A DNA stretch of 64,000 nt from NCBI RefSeq assembly GCF_040958095.1, contig NC_091214.1, positions 5,964,087 to 6,028,086 on the forward strand, in the 5' to 3' direction. A model generated the notes under the pieces. It saw nothing but the letters and a program-made list of their open reading frames with translations. It did not search any database and had not been told where the DNA came from. Below, piece by piece: positions 1 through 11,960 of the stretch. This DNA comes from Procambarus clarkii (Eukaryota > Arthropoda > Malacostraca > Decapoda > Cambaridae). The translations under genes and the position numbers were made by a program. Position 1 is the first letter of the stretch; every line of letters begins with the position of its first letter.

Positions 1-346
1 TCATCTGTTCATGTAATTGCTTATCTTATTGTATCGTGACAATCTTTTCTATATTGATATATATTATCTGTCTATTGTTACTTACAGTGTACCTGAGAGT
101 ACCTGTAAGCAATCTACCTCATTTTTCATTTTTGCTCAATTTGTTTTTTGTATTGCTTAGTCTTGTTTATATTTTTGTTTTGTATATCTATATCTTGTGT
201 TTTGTATAGTCCATGTTTATATGTTTTTTTCTTTAATCTCATTTATTACCTAGGTTGCCTAGCCTAGCCATACTCCCTTACTCCATTGTACCCCTGTAAG
301 CCCCTTTTGTGTTTGTTTTGTACAGTATTGTGTACATTTTTTTTTC

Positions 347-1801
347 TTGTTTTTCCTGCAATCAGCTTTTTTTATGCAGTCAAGTATAGACCCAGAACTT
401 AACCTCTTATCCACTATCTATGACAATAATCACTTTAATGATCAAAATTGCAGATATTTTGCAGCACATGATGTAAACAATGTATTAACTCATAATCACA
501 ATATCTCTGTAATCAATTTGAACGTTAGATCCCTAGGTAAACACTTCGATGATGTTAGTGCCTTGATTGAAGCTATTGACAACAAATTCTCTTTTATTAT
601 ACTTACTGAAACATGGTTGAAAGAGGATACTACTCAACTCTTTAACATGCCTAACTACTCAGCAGTTCACAACTGTCGTCAACTTCAGAGAGGTGGTGGC
701 ACTGCTCTTTACTACCATCAAGAACTAACATGCTTAAAAGAAATTAGAACTAGAGACTGCTATGGGGAGTATATCTTCGCCAGCTTCAGAGTCAAGGGTG
801 CCGAGTCTATCCTGTCTGTGGGTGCAGTTTATAGAATTCCTAACACTGATGTGTCCGAATTCAACTCAAACCTTAGAAATCTAATACTTGATAACAGACT
901 GAACAAAAACCACCTAATTATCGCAGGGGACTTTAATATTGACCTCTGCGAGCCAGAACACCCTACTGCTGTTAGCTTCCTCAACTGTATGAATTCCTGC
1001 TTCCTCATACCCTTAATCACTAGACCTACTAGAATCACTGATAGCACTGCCACGACTCTAGATCACATCTGGACAAACATAACCTCTCCGCTTACTTCAG
1101 GTATAATCACCGATAGCACTACAGACCATTACCCCACATTTCTCTTAACTAACATTAGCAAACCACCTCTTGAGTCAAGAGAGATACGTTTTAGACTACA
1201 CAATGAAACTGCTATAGACAATTTTATAACTGCTACTGATAATGTCAACTGGGAGTCCGAGTTAGGTAACATAGAGGACATCAACCTAGCAGTTCAATCT
1301 TTTCTTCAAAAAACTCTTAGCCTTTATAATACCCACTGTCCTATGCTTACAAAACAAGTCACAACCAAAAGGCTTAACAATCCCTGGCTTACAAAGGGAA
1401 TACTTAAATCTATTAATAAAAAACATGACCTTGAGAAGAAGTATAGGTTAGGAATTGTTTCCAAAGAATTCTCAAAGAATTACTCATTATTGCTATCTAA
1501 GATAATTAGACGAGCCAAAACTAAATACTACGAAGATAAATTTACCCAAATAAAGAGCAACATTAAACAAACTTGGAGAACAATTTCACAAATATTGGGA
1601 TCAAAGAAGTCTTTAAATAACAAACCGACTCTCCTGTCTAATAACGATGGTCAGCTTTCAGCCTCTGATTCTGCTATTGAGTTCAATAGGTTCTTCTCTT
1701 CCATTGGTTCATCCCTTGCTAATGATATTCCATCTTCCAGTACTGACATTAAGGACTATCTTACAGGGAACTATCCCCAGTCATTACCTAAAGCCTATTA
1801 A
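347..1801 (+). pseudogene. APE endonuclease half of the family A pol
   Basis: Exonuclease-endonuclease-phosphatase domain that nicks target DNA during retrotransposition. Visible motifs, numbered from position 347, are INLNVRS (56-62), LTETW (86-90), AGDFNIDL (193-200) and TTDHYP (258-263), in the order expected for APE endonucleases. The ATG at 374 is an alternative start. The frame shifts near 1780-1790: compared with copy A2 this copy has a net loss of 2 nt, so the last residues before the stop at 1801 are out of frame and the RT continues in another frame. No zinc-knuckle ORF1 is visible upstream within the window. Confidence 0.85.
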
Positions 1802-3314
1802 TTCCACTGACGTCAATGAGATAATACTTTCCCTTAAAACCAAGTCTGGTGCCCTTGAGGAGATACCAACTTTAATCTACAAAAAAGCCTCCAGATCTTT
1901 AGCCCCTGCTATTGCTTTGCTCTTCAACAAGTCACTTGAATTCCAAACCTTTCCAGATATTCTAAAAAAAGCGAGAGTAACGCCTGTCCACAAATGTGGT
2001 GATCTCACAGATGTTAACAACTACAGACCTATATCAATCCTGCCAAACTTGTCAAAATTTTTTGAAAAACTAACCTATAAGCAGCTTTACTCATATCTAG
2101 CCAAACTCAATATACTTAGCCCTTGCCAATATGGCTTCAGACCCCAAAAAAGCACTAACGATGCACTTATTAGTATGCTTAACTCGATTCATACAGCTCT
2201 TGATAAAAATGAGTTCCCTGTTGGGTTATTTGTGGACCTGCGTAAAGCTTTCGATACAGTCAACCACCAAAACCTTCTTCTTAAATTACATCATTATGGC
2301 GTCAGAGGACACTCCCTACAATACCTCAAATCCTACCTTACTGACAGGCTCCAATGTGTTTCTGTGAATAATACAATTTCTCCCACCCTACCCATCAACA
2401 TTGGTGTTCCCCAGGGCAGCATACTTGGCCCTCTCCTCTTTCTCATCTACATTAATGACCTTCCAAATGCCTCCCAACACCTCAAACCAATTCTATTTGC
2501 TGACGACAGAACCTTCATTTACTCCAGTCCTGATCCCCTTCCTCTAAATGCCACAGTAAATACTGAGCTAAATAAAGTCCATCTGTGGCTAACTGCCAAC
2601 AAACTCACCCTTAACATTGACAAAACTTTCTATATTCTGTTTAGCAATAAATCCTCTAATCAAATAAATCTCAAAATAAACAATACCCAAATTTGTAACA
2701 AATTAGATGGCAAATTCCTTGGCATTCTCATTGACCACAAGCTGAATTTCCAGGGACACATTCTAAACATATCAAAAAAAGTTTCAAAAACTGTAGGCAT
2801 TCTTTCTAAGATCAGATATTATGTACCACGCCCTGCCCTGGTGACTCTCTATTACTCCCTTATCTATCCATATCTCAACTATGGTATTTGTGCTTGGGGC
2901 TCTACTACCCAAAATCACTTACGTCCTCTAATTACTCAACACAAAGCTGCTATTAGGACAATATCCAATTCTGGCCCCAGACATCACTCGGTACCCCTAC
3001 TCAAATCTCTGAATATGTTAGACATTAAGTCACTGCACATTCTCTCATGTGTATTATACATATATAAAACGCTAAACTATAATGCCAATCCTGATCTCAA
3101 AAGCTTCATAGAAGGTTGTAACAGAACCCATGAGCACCACACCAGAAATAAATACAGTTTTGATATTCCTAGAGTATGACTTAATCAAACCAGAAATGCT
3201 CTACAAATCAAGGGGCCCAGAATGTGGAATGACCTTCCCAACCATGTTAGAGACTGTACCTCTCTCAACCAGTTTAAGTTAAAAACGAAGCTATACCTAA
3301 TAAATTCCCTGTAA
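1790..3314 (+). pseudogene. Reverse transcriptase half of the family A pol (frameshifted, premature stop)
   Basis: RT domain continuing the frame lost near 1785. Core motifs are visible: NNYRPISILPN, VGLFVDLRKAFDTVNH, GVPQGSILGPLLFLIYINDLPN and FADD (an arginine follows where A3 has threonine). The C-terminal thumb-like part (CAWGSTTQNHLRPLI, then HHTRNKYSFDIPRV) is typical of this element group. A TGA at 3177-3179 replaces the CGA seen in sister copies, removing about 45 residues; the ancestral stop is the TAA near 3312. With the upstream frameshift this copy cannot make an intact polyprotein. Confidence 0.85.
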
Positions 3315-3673
3315 CCTACCTTATCCCTCTGTTGTCAACCCATGTATGTTTTTTGTTTTTTTGTTTTTCAAATCAACGCTGTTTGAATGTAATTTTCTGT
3401 AATAATTTGTAATTGTATTTGTGCTGCTTATTCAACAATGTTCCCCCCTCTTTTACCTCTATTTTTATTTGTACTCAACACATTTTATTCTTTTTACCCA
3501 TTAGTTTTAAGCTTTAGTCATTAGTGTTTTTTCCTGCCCGAAACGCTTTGCGTAATAGTGGCTTTAGGCATTGTATGTACTAGCTCTATCTATAAAGCCA
3601 ACAAACTTTGTAAAATCTCTTTATGTATGTACCTTTACCTAAATAAAAATTATTATTATTATTATTATTATTA
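3315..3673 (+). repeat. Family A 3' UTR and (ATT)n tail
   Basis: Non-coding 3' end shared with A2 and A3. It contains the motif CCTGCCCGAAACGC at 3533-3546 followed by a TAGTGGCTTTA block, which recurs in other non-LTR families here. It ends in an ATT trinucleotide run that abuts gypsy LTR sequence. Confidence 0.8.
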
Positions 3674-4021
3674 CTAATAGAGAGATGTCAACTCCAAGGA
3701 GCACAGAGATATTCTGAGGAGTCGGCATGCTGCTAACCCAGACGTCGACTCTTGTGGTGGCGTGAGTGCAGGTGCGGCGAGACACCAGCCAACCTGCCAG
3801 ACACAACCTGCCAGCAACAGGCAGGCCAGAGAATGAGCAGTTTGCTGGTTGACGGCGGGCGGTAGCCGGTGTGTCGGGTTGTGCTTGGTACGCTTTGCTT
3901 CCTGGGCAAAACGTTTGGTGATACTGGTGGACGTATCTTCAATATAGTATCTTGTACTTGAAAGACGTAAATATGTAGGGAAGAGCAGGCTCAATCTCTC
4001 TTGAAAGAGATTATCGTTACA
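3674..4021 (-). repeat. 3' LTR remnant of G1
   Basis: Matches positions 11448-11772 of the 5' LTR closely and starts (minus strand) with TGTAACGATAATCTC next to a polypurine tract at 4022-4033. The rest of the LTR is displaced by the A1 insertion to its left. Confidence 0.85.
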
Positions 4022-5288
4022 ACTCTCCCCCAAAGCCTACGGTTCTGGAAGAAGTTATGTCTTCAAGTGGTGGAGTGATAGTTGGAGTTGCTTCTACTTC
4101 ATAGACTCTGGAGAGGGCGTCGGCTATGATGTTGTCAGAACCCTTGATATAGCAGATCTCCAGGTTGAAATCTTGCAGATATAAAGCCCATCGTAGAAGA
4201 CGTTGGTTATTGAATCTGGCTTGATGTAAGAAGCGAAGAGGATTGTGGTCTGAGAAGATGGTGGTAGACCTGGCACCTTGTAGATATGGAGCAAAGTGCT
4301 GGAGATTCAGGACGATGGAGAGTAGCTCCTTCTCGATAGTGCTGTAGTTCCTCTGGTGGGGTTTCAACTTGTAGCTGTAGTAGCTGACAGGTAGAACCTC
4401 CTCGCCTCGTTGCTGCATCAGGACACCCCCGATGCCGGTACCACTGGCGTCGACATGAAGGATGAAAGGCTTGGTGATATCTGGCGAGGCGAGAATAGGA
4501 TTAGAACAGAGGAGGAATTTGAGTTGTTCGAAAGCAACGGTTTGCTGCATGGTCCAATTATACCGTTGCTTGGGACTGGTTAAAGTGATTAATGGTGTTG
4601 CTACCGTACTAAAATTCTTCACAAACCTACGGTAGTAGGAGGCAAGACCAAGGAAGCGCAGGAGCTGCTTCCTGGTGGTAGGCTGTGGATAATGCTGGAT
4701 GGCTTGAGTGTGTGTGTCTAACGGAGCTAGACTGCCACTCCCTATTACATGACCCAGATAACGCACTTTACCTTTGGCAAATGTGGACTTGCCCAGGTTG
4801 ATGGTGAGGCCGGCTGTCAGGAGCTTAGCGAACAGTCGTTGCAGCTGGAGCAGATGTTCGCTCCAGGTGTTGGATGTTACAACAATATCATCCAAATAGG
4901 CGTAGGTGTTATCCAAGCCCTGGATGACGCGGTTGACAGCTCTCTGAAAGGTGGCCGGGGCATTACATAGTCCGAAAGGAAGGCGTTCATACCTGAAAAG
5001 TCCAAAGGGAGTGATAAAGGCAGATATTTCTTTGGCTCGCTCTGTTAGACACACTTGGTAATACCCCTTAAGCAAGTCCACTTGGGACAAGTACTGGGCA
5101 TTACCAATGGCGTCAAGAATGTCATCTATCCTTGGCAAGGGGTATGCATCCTTGACAGTCACATTATTTAATTTACGGTAGTCCGTGCACAGTCTCACCT
5201 TACCTTGGGGTTTTGGCACCAAGATACAGGGTGAGGCCCAGGGGGACTCACAAGGTGTAGCCAGTCCATGATCCAGGAGGTACTGCAC
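4017..5288 (-). CDS. Gypsy-type reverse transcriptase and RNase H of G1
   Basis: About 423 residues, open throughout. RT motifs are visible: LVPKPQGKVRLCTDYRKLN, SQVDLLKGYYQV, FGLFRYERLPFGL and YAYLDDIVV (catalytic YLDD). The connection has LGLASYYRRFVKNFS. RNase H follows with ILHVDASGTGIGG, the E of STIEKELL, FSDHNPL and NIIADALSRV. The TAA stop is made by the first bases of the 3' LTR. This half would join the upstream segment at 5647-5195, which ends in ISPSKKEVMR, but the frame shifts near 5290. The first in-frame methionine is therefore not a natural start. RT lies next to the 3' LTR, downstream of integrase. Confidence 0.88.
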   Translation of the reverse strand: MQYLLDHGLATPCESPWASPCILVPKPQGKVRLCTDYRKLNNVTVKDAYPLPRIDDILDAIGNAQYLSQVDLLKGYYQVCLTERAKEISAFITPFGLFRYERLPFGLCNAPATFQRAVNRVIQGLDNTYAYLDDIVVTSNTWSEHLLQLQRLFAKLLTAGLTINLGKSTFAKGKVRYLGHVIGSGSLAPLDTHTQAIQHYPQPTTRKQLLRFLGLASYYRRFVKNFSTVATPLITLTSPKQRYNWTMQQTVAFEQLKFLLCSNPILASPDITKPFILHVDASGTGIGGVLMQQRGEEVLPVSYYSYKLKPHQRNYSTIEKELLSIVLNLQHFAPYLQGARSTTIFSDHNPLRFLHQARFNNQRLLRWALYLQDFNLEICYIKGSDNIIADALSRVYEVEATPTITPPLEDITSSRTVGFGGEL

Positions 5289-5643
5289 CTCAGCCGCATG
5301 ACTTCCTTCTTGCTAGGGCTGATTCGGTAGAAGGGTTGACGAATCGGCCGGGTGTCAGGGAGCAGTTGGATGTCGTGCTGGGTAACATTACACTCTTGTG
5401 GATCATCTCGGGACAACTCCTGATGTTCTTTGAAGATCTTGATGAGAGGTGCACTATGATTGTCCTGAAAATAATTATGAAGATCAGTTAGGATTTCCGA
5501 ATTGCAAAGCGCTGACTCCGTGTCAGTGCTTTCGGGAGGAGAAGCAGGGAAGGTCTCACTGTGGATGTATGACCCTTTAAAGGAAGAATATGTTATTACA
5601 GTGGGAGGAGTACCGTTATATAGCTTCAGGAGGTTGACGTGGC
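5195..5643 (-). pseudogene. G1 pol linker between integrase tail and RT
   Basis: Begins with CHVNLLKLYNG, the last part of the integrase GPY/F domain, cut from the upstream part by the family C insertion. It continues through a spacer to the RT entry segment TRPIRQPFYRISPSKKEV. A one-base shift near 5290 moves the frame to the RT ORF. The corresponding stretch in the 50-59 kb copies (CHVNLLKQYNG) is uninterrupted. Confidence 0.75.
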
Positions 5644-6168
5644 ACAACTTATTTATTTATTTTATTTATTTATTTATGCATATACAAGAATGTACATAAG
5701 GAATGTGAAGATACAAATATGGTAATTACAGTCTTGTAAAGCCACTAGCACGAGCAGCGTTTCGGGCAGGTCCTTAATCTAAGAACATTTTAAGGAGGTA
5801 AATACTTGCAAAATTTATAGACAAAAAAATGATAACAGATTACATGAAATGAAAAAAAAAGAAGATGAGAGAAAATTGTAGATACAGTATATTAAAGCAC
5901 ATAGGTAGCTAAGATTGATTGCAATGACAGCTTAAAATGGTAGTTGACAACAAATTGTTAGGCACAATACAGCAGAAACAATATAAGATTGATTGCAATG
6001 ACAGCTTGAATGGTAGTTGACAAAAATTGGTAGTCACAATACAGCATATGGCTAGCACATAAAAGAAGACAGCAATGAACACAATGATAAGGTTGTTTGA
6101 TATTACATAAAAATTAGGAGATTGGGTAACACTAGGTACAGAGCAAATTTAAAGCTCAGTGTAGGAAA

Positions 6169-7030
6169 CTAAGAAGATGAAGTTAGGTACTTTTTGGTTT
6201 TGCTTTTAAATAAGGCAAAAGTTTTACAGTTTTTCAATTCACTAGGGAGTGAGTTCCATAGACTAGGTCCCTTAATTTGCATAGAGTGTTTACACAGATT
6301 AAGTTTGACCCTGGGGATATCAAAGAGATATTTATTTCTGGTGTGGTGATAATGGGTCCTATTACATCTGTCCAGGGAGAGTTTCAGAGCATGGTTTGCA
6401 TTTAAGAACAGGGTTTTGTAAATGTAGTTGACACAAGAGAATGTGTGGAGGGAGTTAATATTTAGCAAGTTTAGGGATTTAAACAAGGGAGCTGAGTGTT
6501 GTCTGAAAGCAGAGTTAGTTATAATTCTGATAGCAGATTTTTGCTGTGTGATGATGGGCTTAAGGTGGTTTGCAGTGGTAGACCCCCATGCACAGATACC
6601 ATAATTAAGATAGGGGTAGATTAGTGCATAATATAGTGAGAGGAGAGCAGAGTTAGGAACATAATATCTGATTTTGGAGAGTATACCAACTGTCTTAGAG
6701 ACTTTCTTAGTTATGTGTTGAATGTGGGTGCTGAAGTTGAGTCTCTTGTCTAGGAATAGGCCAAGAAACTTGCCATCATTTTTATTACTGATGTTAATGT
6801 TGTCTATCTGTAGCTGAATTGCATTTGATGATTTGCTTCCAAATAAGATGTAGTAAGTCTTTTCGATGTTTAATGTTAGTTTGTTCGTTGACATCCATAA
6901 GTGGACTTTTTTTAATTCATTATTCACAATATTATTTAGTGTATGTGGGTTGAGGTTTGAGTAGATAAGGGTAGTATCGTCAGCAAACAATATAGGTTTG
7001 AAAATATTAGAGACATTAGGCAGATCGTTT
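6169..7030 (-). pseudogene. RT C-terminal fragment of family C (copy C1)
   Basis: Starts at FLIYINDLPN and includes ILFADDTTLIY (catalytic FADD), the thumb region, and the C-terminal block HHTRNKYLFDIPRVKLN. It lacks the endonuclease and RT fingers because of 5' truncation. An open frame runs from the integrase tail of G1 (7335) through the minisatellite into this RT fragment. That composite ORF is an accident of nesting, not a gene. Confidence 0.82.
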
Positions 7031-7035
7031 ATATA

Positions 7036-7146
7036 TATAAGAAATACATAGAAATACATAGGAAGAAATACATAGAAATACATAGGAAGAAATACATAGA
7101 AATACATAGGAAGAAATACATAGAAATACATAGAAATACATAGGAA
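7036..7146. repeat. 24-bp minisatellite at the 5' junction of C1
   Basis: About four units built from GAAATACATAGAAATACATA, encoding MYFYVFLP repeats on the minus strand. It lies exactly between gypsy integrase sequence and the truncated RT, so it probably arose at or after the insertion junction. Confidence 0.85.
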
Positions 7147-10100
7147 GAACTGGGTCTTCCGCCGCCTATCTGGAGTCTCTAGAACGTAGATGTGGTTGTT
7201 TCTGCACTCCTTGATGCGGTAGGGTCCTGAAAACCTGTTTTGCAAAGGAGAACCTGGGATAGGGAAATATGCCAGCATGAAGTCTCCCGGTTTAAATTTC
7301 CTTACTTTGCTGGTCTGGTCGTAATGAGTGATCATCCTCTACTGTGCTTTCAATAGATTATCTTTGGCAAAACTGTGGACCCTCTCTAGAATGTGTTGTA
7401 GGTTTTGAAGAAATTGGGGCACATTCTGATGCTCACTGAAGGTGGCATCACGTAGAGAGTCTTTGAAAGCTTTGAGAGGAGTACGGCACTTACGTCCGTA
7501 GAGCATCTCATAAGGAGATACTCCTAGAGACTCATTGGGAAGACTTCTATAGATGCACATTATCAGGTCAATTTGCTTATCCCAATCCTTAGAGGTTTCA
7601 TTACAAAACTTCTTCAGGAGTGCTTTAATAGTCTGATGACTACGTTCAAGAGAACCCTGTGAAGCAGGATGATAGGGGCTGGACAATACCTGTTTGATGT
7701 TGAACTCTTCCAGTGTCCTCTTGAAGAGATCACTGGTCAAGTTGGTGCCACAGTCGCTCTGAACCTCCCTTGGAAATCCATACTGGGTGAAGATCTTCAT
7801 TAAGTGTTTCACAACCGTAGCAGCCGTAATGTTCTTTACTGGAACTGCTATGGGGAATCAGGTGGTAGGACACAGGATGGTTAAGATATAGGCGTTACCT
7901 GAACTGGTCCGAGGTAAAGGACCAACACAGTCTATAATAAGTCTGTGGAAAGGTTCCGCAGGCACCTGTATGGGAGTCAGTGGTGCTCTGGGGATAGAGA
8001 TGTTCGGTTTACCTGCCATCTGACATGTATGACATTGTTTGACGTACTGTTTGACGCTATTTACCATACCTGGCCAGTAGTAGTCTTGACGGATTCCGTG
8101 GTAGGTCTTGTTAAATCCGTAGTGTGCTCCGTGGGCCAGGTGTAGAATAGTGGGCCGCAGGCTGGCAGGAATCACTAGTTGTTCGACGTTGGCCCAATCG
8201 TCCTCCTCTTTCAGTTTACTGGGTCTATATCTGCGGTAGAGCAACTCGTTCTCTAGGAAGAACCCAGGAATACTGTCAGGTTGAGTCTCAGCCTGGAAAA
8301 ATAATGGTGTCAAGGTAAGATCTTCCCTCTGTAACTTACGGAACTCCAACTTGGTCAAATTCGGGGGTAGTTTCTGAGGGTCTTGAGGGACAGCGGTAGC
8401 AGTAGTGTCAGCTGGCTGTGGTCGTGCATCTTGTGCACGGGTGGTCACTAAAACCGGAGGAGAAACTTCATCACTCTCTTGAACCTTTGCTGGAACATAC
8501 TCAAAGATGGGATTATCCATTACAGAGGTACACACCTGGGGTTTGTCTATGACGATCAAGTTGGTCGGTTGTAGGTCTTCTGCCAAGTCGTTGCCCAGGA
8601 GAAGTTGCACTCCAGGCATGGGAAAAGGCTTTTCCCTGACGGCGACTTGGACTTCTCCTGTCACGAATGGACAATCCAGGTGGACTCTGGCGAGAGGATA
8701 AGGAGTGGTAGCAGTGAGGTCAGTGATGAAGACAGTTTCTCCGGTGTAGGCGATATGGGGCACAGCTGATTTCAAAATAATTGATTGAAGAGCCGCTGTG
8801 TCCCTCAAGATCTTCAGTTTGAAACGTTCCTCCGGATTTGAGCCGTTGGTAGAGAGAGTTCCAGTATACAGGTGTTTACTGAAAAGAGAAAGATCATTAA
8901 CATGAACACCAACATTCATCACAGGCTTACCGGACTTAGGAGGAGTCTGTTTGGGTCTAGTGGATTCAGTATTACCTTTGTATTGAGACTTACCACATTT
9001 ATCTATGGTATGTAAATTGAGTCTACAATACTTACAGTACAATTGCGAGCCAGCTTGATCGGTACTCACTTTCTCGTAACTGTACCAAGACTTCTTACTG
9101 GAAGGTGGTTCTGGTGTCAGCCGGTGGATGAGGCTGTAAGTGTCAGCCGACTTAGCACACTTCAGGTAGTCGGTCTCTTCTTTATCTGCTAAATATAAAC
9201 GGACAGGAGGCGGCACACGCCTCAAGAATTCTTCAACTAGCATGAGGTTGACGAGTTCTGCAAAGGTAGAGACATGTGCTGCTTCCAGCCATTTCATAAA
9301 ATATCTCCTTTTGGTATTAGCAAATTCGAGAAAGGTAGTGGTACTTGCCTTCAGGTGGTCACGGAATTTCCTTCGATAGCTTTCGGTGGAGAGAAGGTAG
9401 GCGTCCAACACTGCTTGTTTCAGAGTCTGGTAGTCATTCTCAGACGCCAAAGTACTGAGTGTAACGTCCGCAGCTCTACCTGTGAGATGTACTCTGAGAA
9501 GGGTTGCCCATTGGTCGGCAGGCCAACTAAGTTGATTAGCAAGGGTCTCAAAGGTGGTAAAAAATACATCAACTTCTGTCTCTACGAATGGTGGCATTAA
9601 CTTACTTGCATGCAAGATATTGAAACTGACAGGAAGACTGGCGGTAGCTTGCTGGCGTTGAGCGAGGTGTGTAGTTTCCAACGCGAATTCTTGTTGACGA
9701 CATTCCATAGCCAGAGTTGCTTGTTGTTTATCATGTTCGCGTTGCAACTCCAATTGGCGTTGTTTTGTTTCAAGCTGTATTCGTTCCCGCTCACGGAATA
9801 TTGCAATCTCACGTAACTTGAGGGCGATTTCACGTTCCTGTTCTTCTTTCCTCAAGGCGGCTTTCTCTTTCCTCAGTTGAAGAGCTTCTTTTTGTTGTTC
9901 ACATTCGATCTTGGCAAGCTCTAGTTTGAGTTTCATCGTTGCCAAATCAGTTTTATCTGCAATAAAGTAAGTTTCGTGAGTTTCAGAGTCAATCTTACCT
10001 TCCTCTAAGAGATGATCCAGTGACAGGTTATGTATTTCATTTTTGTTGGCTTAGTAGGGAACTTCTAGTTGATACTCATGTGCAAGAGTTTGTAATTCGG

Positions 10101-10170
10101 TCCTCCTGGCACGACTTAAGGTCCCTATGTCACCTGCTGGATCGTTACGGAAAGCTTGGAGACGAAACAT
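7147..10170 (-). pseudogene. gag-protease-integrase of G1 with three nonsense codons
   Basis: One frame from the ATG at 10170 to the family C insertion. Order: gag N-terminus MFRLQ, charged coiled coil (about 9900-9660), gag core, zinc knuckle CKYCRLNLHTIDKC (about 9035-8990; compare CKYCRLYGHTIDKC in the sister copies), retropepsin-like segment with LRDTAAL and LLLGNDLA, integrase H2C2 domain, DDE core (LIIDCVG, QSDCGTN, GSLERSH) and the start of GPY/F. Stops lie at 10051-10053, 7858-7860 and 7336-7338, where the 50 and 55 kb copies have Q, R and V codons. The integrase looks otherwise well kept. Confidence 0.87.
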
Positions 10171-11058
10171 GGTGAAATTAGCAAATAAATGCACAACGAA
10201 TATACTATTGTGATATGGTGAATGTCAGAAACAGGACAACGTGGCAACTGGTACCTATCCTGTGAAATCGTTAACAATTAATGTTAATTTCAAGATGATA
10301 AATGATTAATAAATCAAGGTCGCAGGAAATCTTGTACCCGGTACTCAATGTAAGAGGATAAGGGCAAGAAAATCCTACTAAATAAGCGAAACTGAGTTTC
10401 TAAAACAAATGAAACAGTTAATTGCCTCAAAAGTGAATTAGGTAGTCCAAGAATGTAGGCATACCTTACCGAGTCTCTATAGGACATAAGCAAGTTTTTC
10501 TCACTGAAATTAATATGATACTTACAGAATTAGCGAACTTTTGTGCTCTGAAAAAGAAGGCTAATTCCCTACCAATGTAAATATCATCATCTCTGACCGA
10601 CGTGTAGGGGTGCGAGGTGTCAACTGGTGACGAGAACTGCTGCTGAGGTCCCAATTCAGCAACTAAAGTTCGTGCGAGAGGAACTATATGGCCCTCTTTA
10701 TCCTCCTACTGTCGGATTGTAGAAGATTAGGTGCTCTTGACCCGGGGACAGACCACAGTACCAGGGTACCAATATGATGATCTGCCGAAAATATGAAAAA
10801 TATCCTAGGGACAAAAGATGGTAAACACGAGTAATAACACGGAGGGAGAGGTGACCAATTAAGAGAATGACTGAGGCCTACAGTCACCACGCAATCCAAA
10901 GTTGTCTCCCCTTCACCATATGCTACTCTCGGAATGCACAATACACACAGCACCATATGAAAATAAAATTGAATATTGAAAATAGTGAAAAGTTATTTTA
11001 CCAAAGCCAAAAACGCTTACCACAAATTTATGATCTGGTACCAGTACCTAAGTGAAGC
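10171..11058 (-). other. 5' leader of G1
   Basis: Untranslated region between PBS and gag ATG, homologous to 49506-50373 in the younger copies. Short ORFs in it have no recognisable domain. No other feature seen. Confidence 0.6.
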
Positions 11059-11076
11059 TCCGTGGACAGGCCCCCA
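11059..11076 (-). other. Primer binding site of G1 (tRNA-Pro-like)
   Basis: Minus strand TGGGGGCCTGTCCACGGA, five bases inside the LTR end. It is a slightly decayed version of the PBS at 49488-49505. Confidence 0.75.
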
Positions 11077-11081
11077 TGTAA

Positions 11082-11960
<879 letters not shown>

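Larger units (their letters stand above)
1..3673 (+). mobile_element. Non-LTR retrotransposon family A, copy A1
   Basis: A nearly full-length APE-type non-LTR element. It has a T-rich leader (1-346), an endonuclease-RT ORF broken by one frameshift, a 3' UTR (3315-3649) and an (ATT)n tail (3650-3673). Its 3' end sits inside the LTR of the gypsy element at 3674-11772, so it inserted into that LTR. Copies A2 and A3 in this window share the protein and the UTR. The RT motifs suggest the CR1/Jockey group of clades; I cannot fix the clade by eye. The 5' end may lie left of the window. Confidence 0.85.
5641..7146 (-). mobile_element. Non-LTR family C copy C1, nested in G1
   Basis: 5'-truncated non-LTR element on the minus strand. 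The tail is a run of TTTA units (5644-5675), then a 3' UTR with the conserved CCTGCCCGAAACGC motif (minus strand, about 5756-5771), then the RT C-terminal half (7030-6169). It interrupts the integrase GPY/F domain between KTQ and LCHVNLL, and AGTT on both sides is a plausible target duplication. At its 5' junction is a 24-bp minisatellite. Copy C2 (42527-44822) is longer and shares the sequence. Confidence 0.85.

Noticed and set aside
3674..4033. ORFs within gypsy LTRs (also 11443-11745)
   Set aside because: LTR sequence read by chance; no conserved domain.
6169..7335. 388-residue ORF joining integrase tail, MYFYVFLP repeats and an RT
   Set aside because: Composite produced by insertion of a family C element into G1; the junctions are visible, so it is not a natural fusion protein.
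4017..10170. Circular permutation or tandem copies as the cause of the integrase-RT order
   Set aside because: PBS lies beside gag and PPT beside RNase H within one LTR pair, and the same order is seen in G2 and in the G3 remnant.
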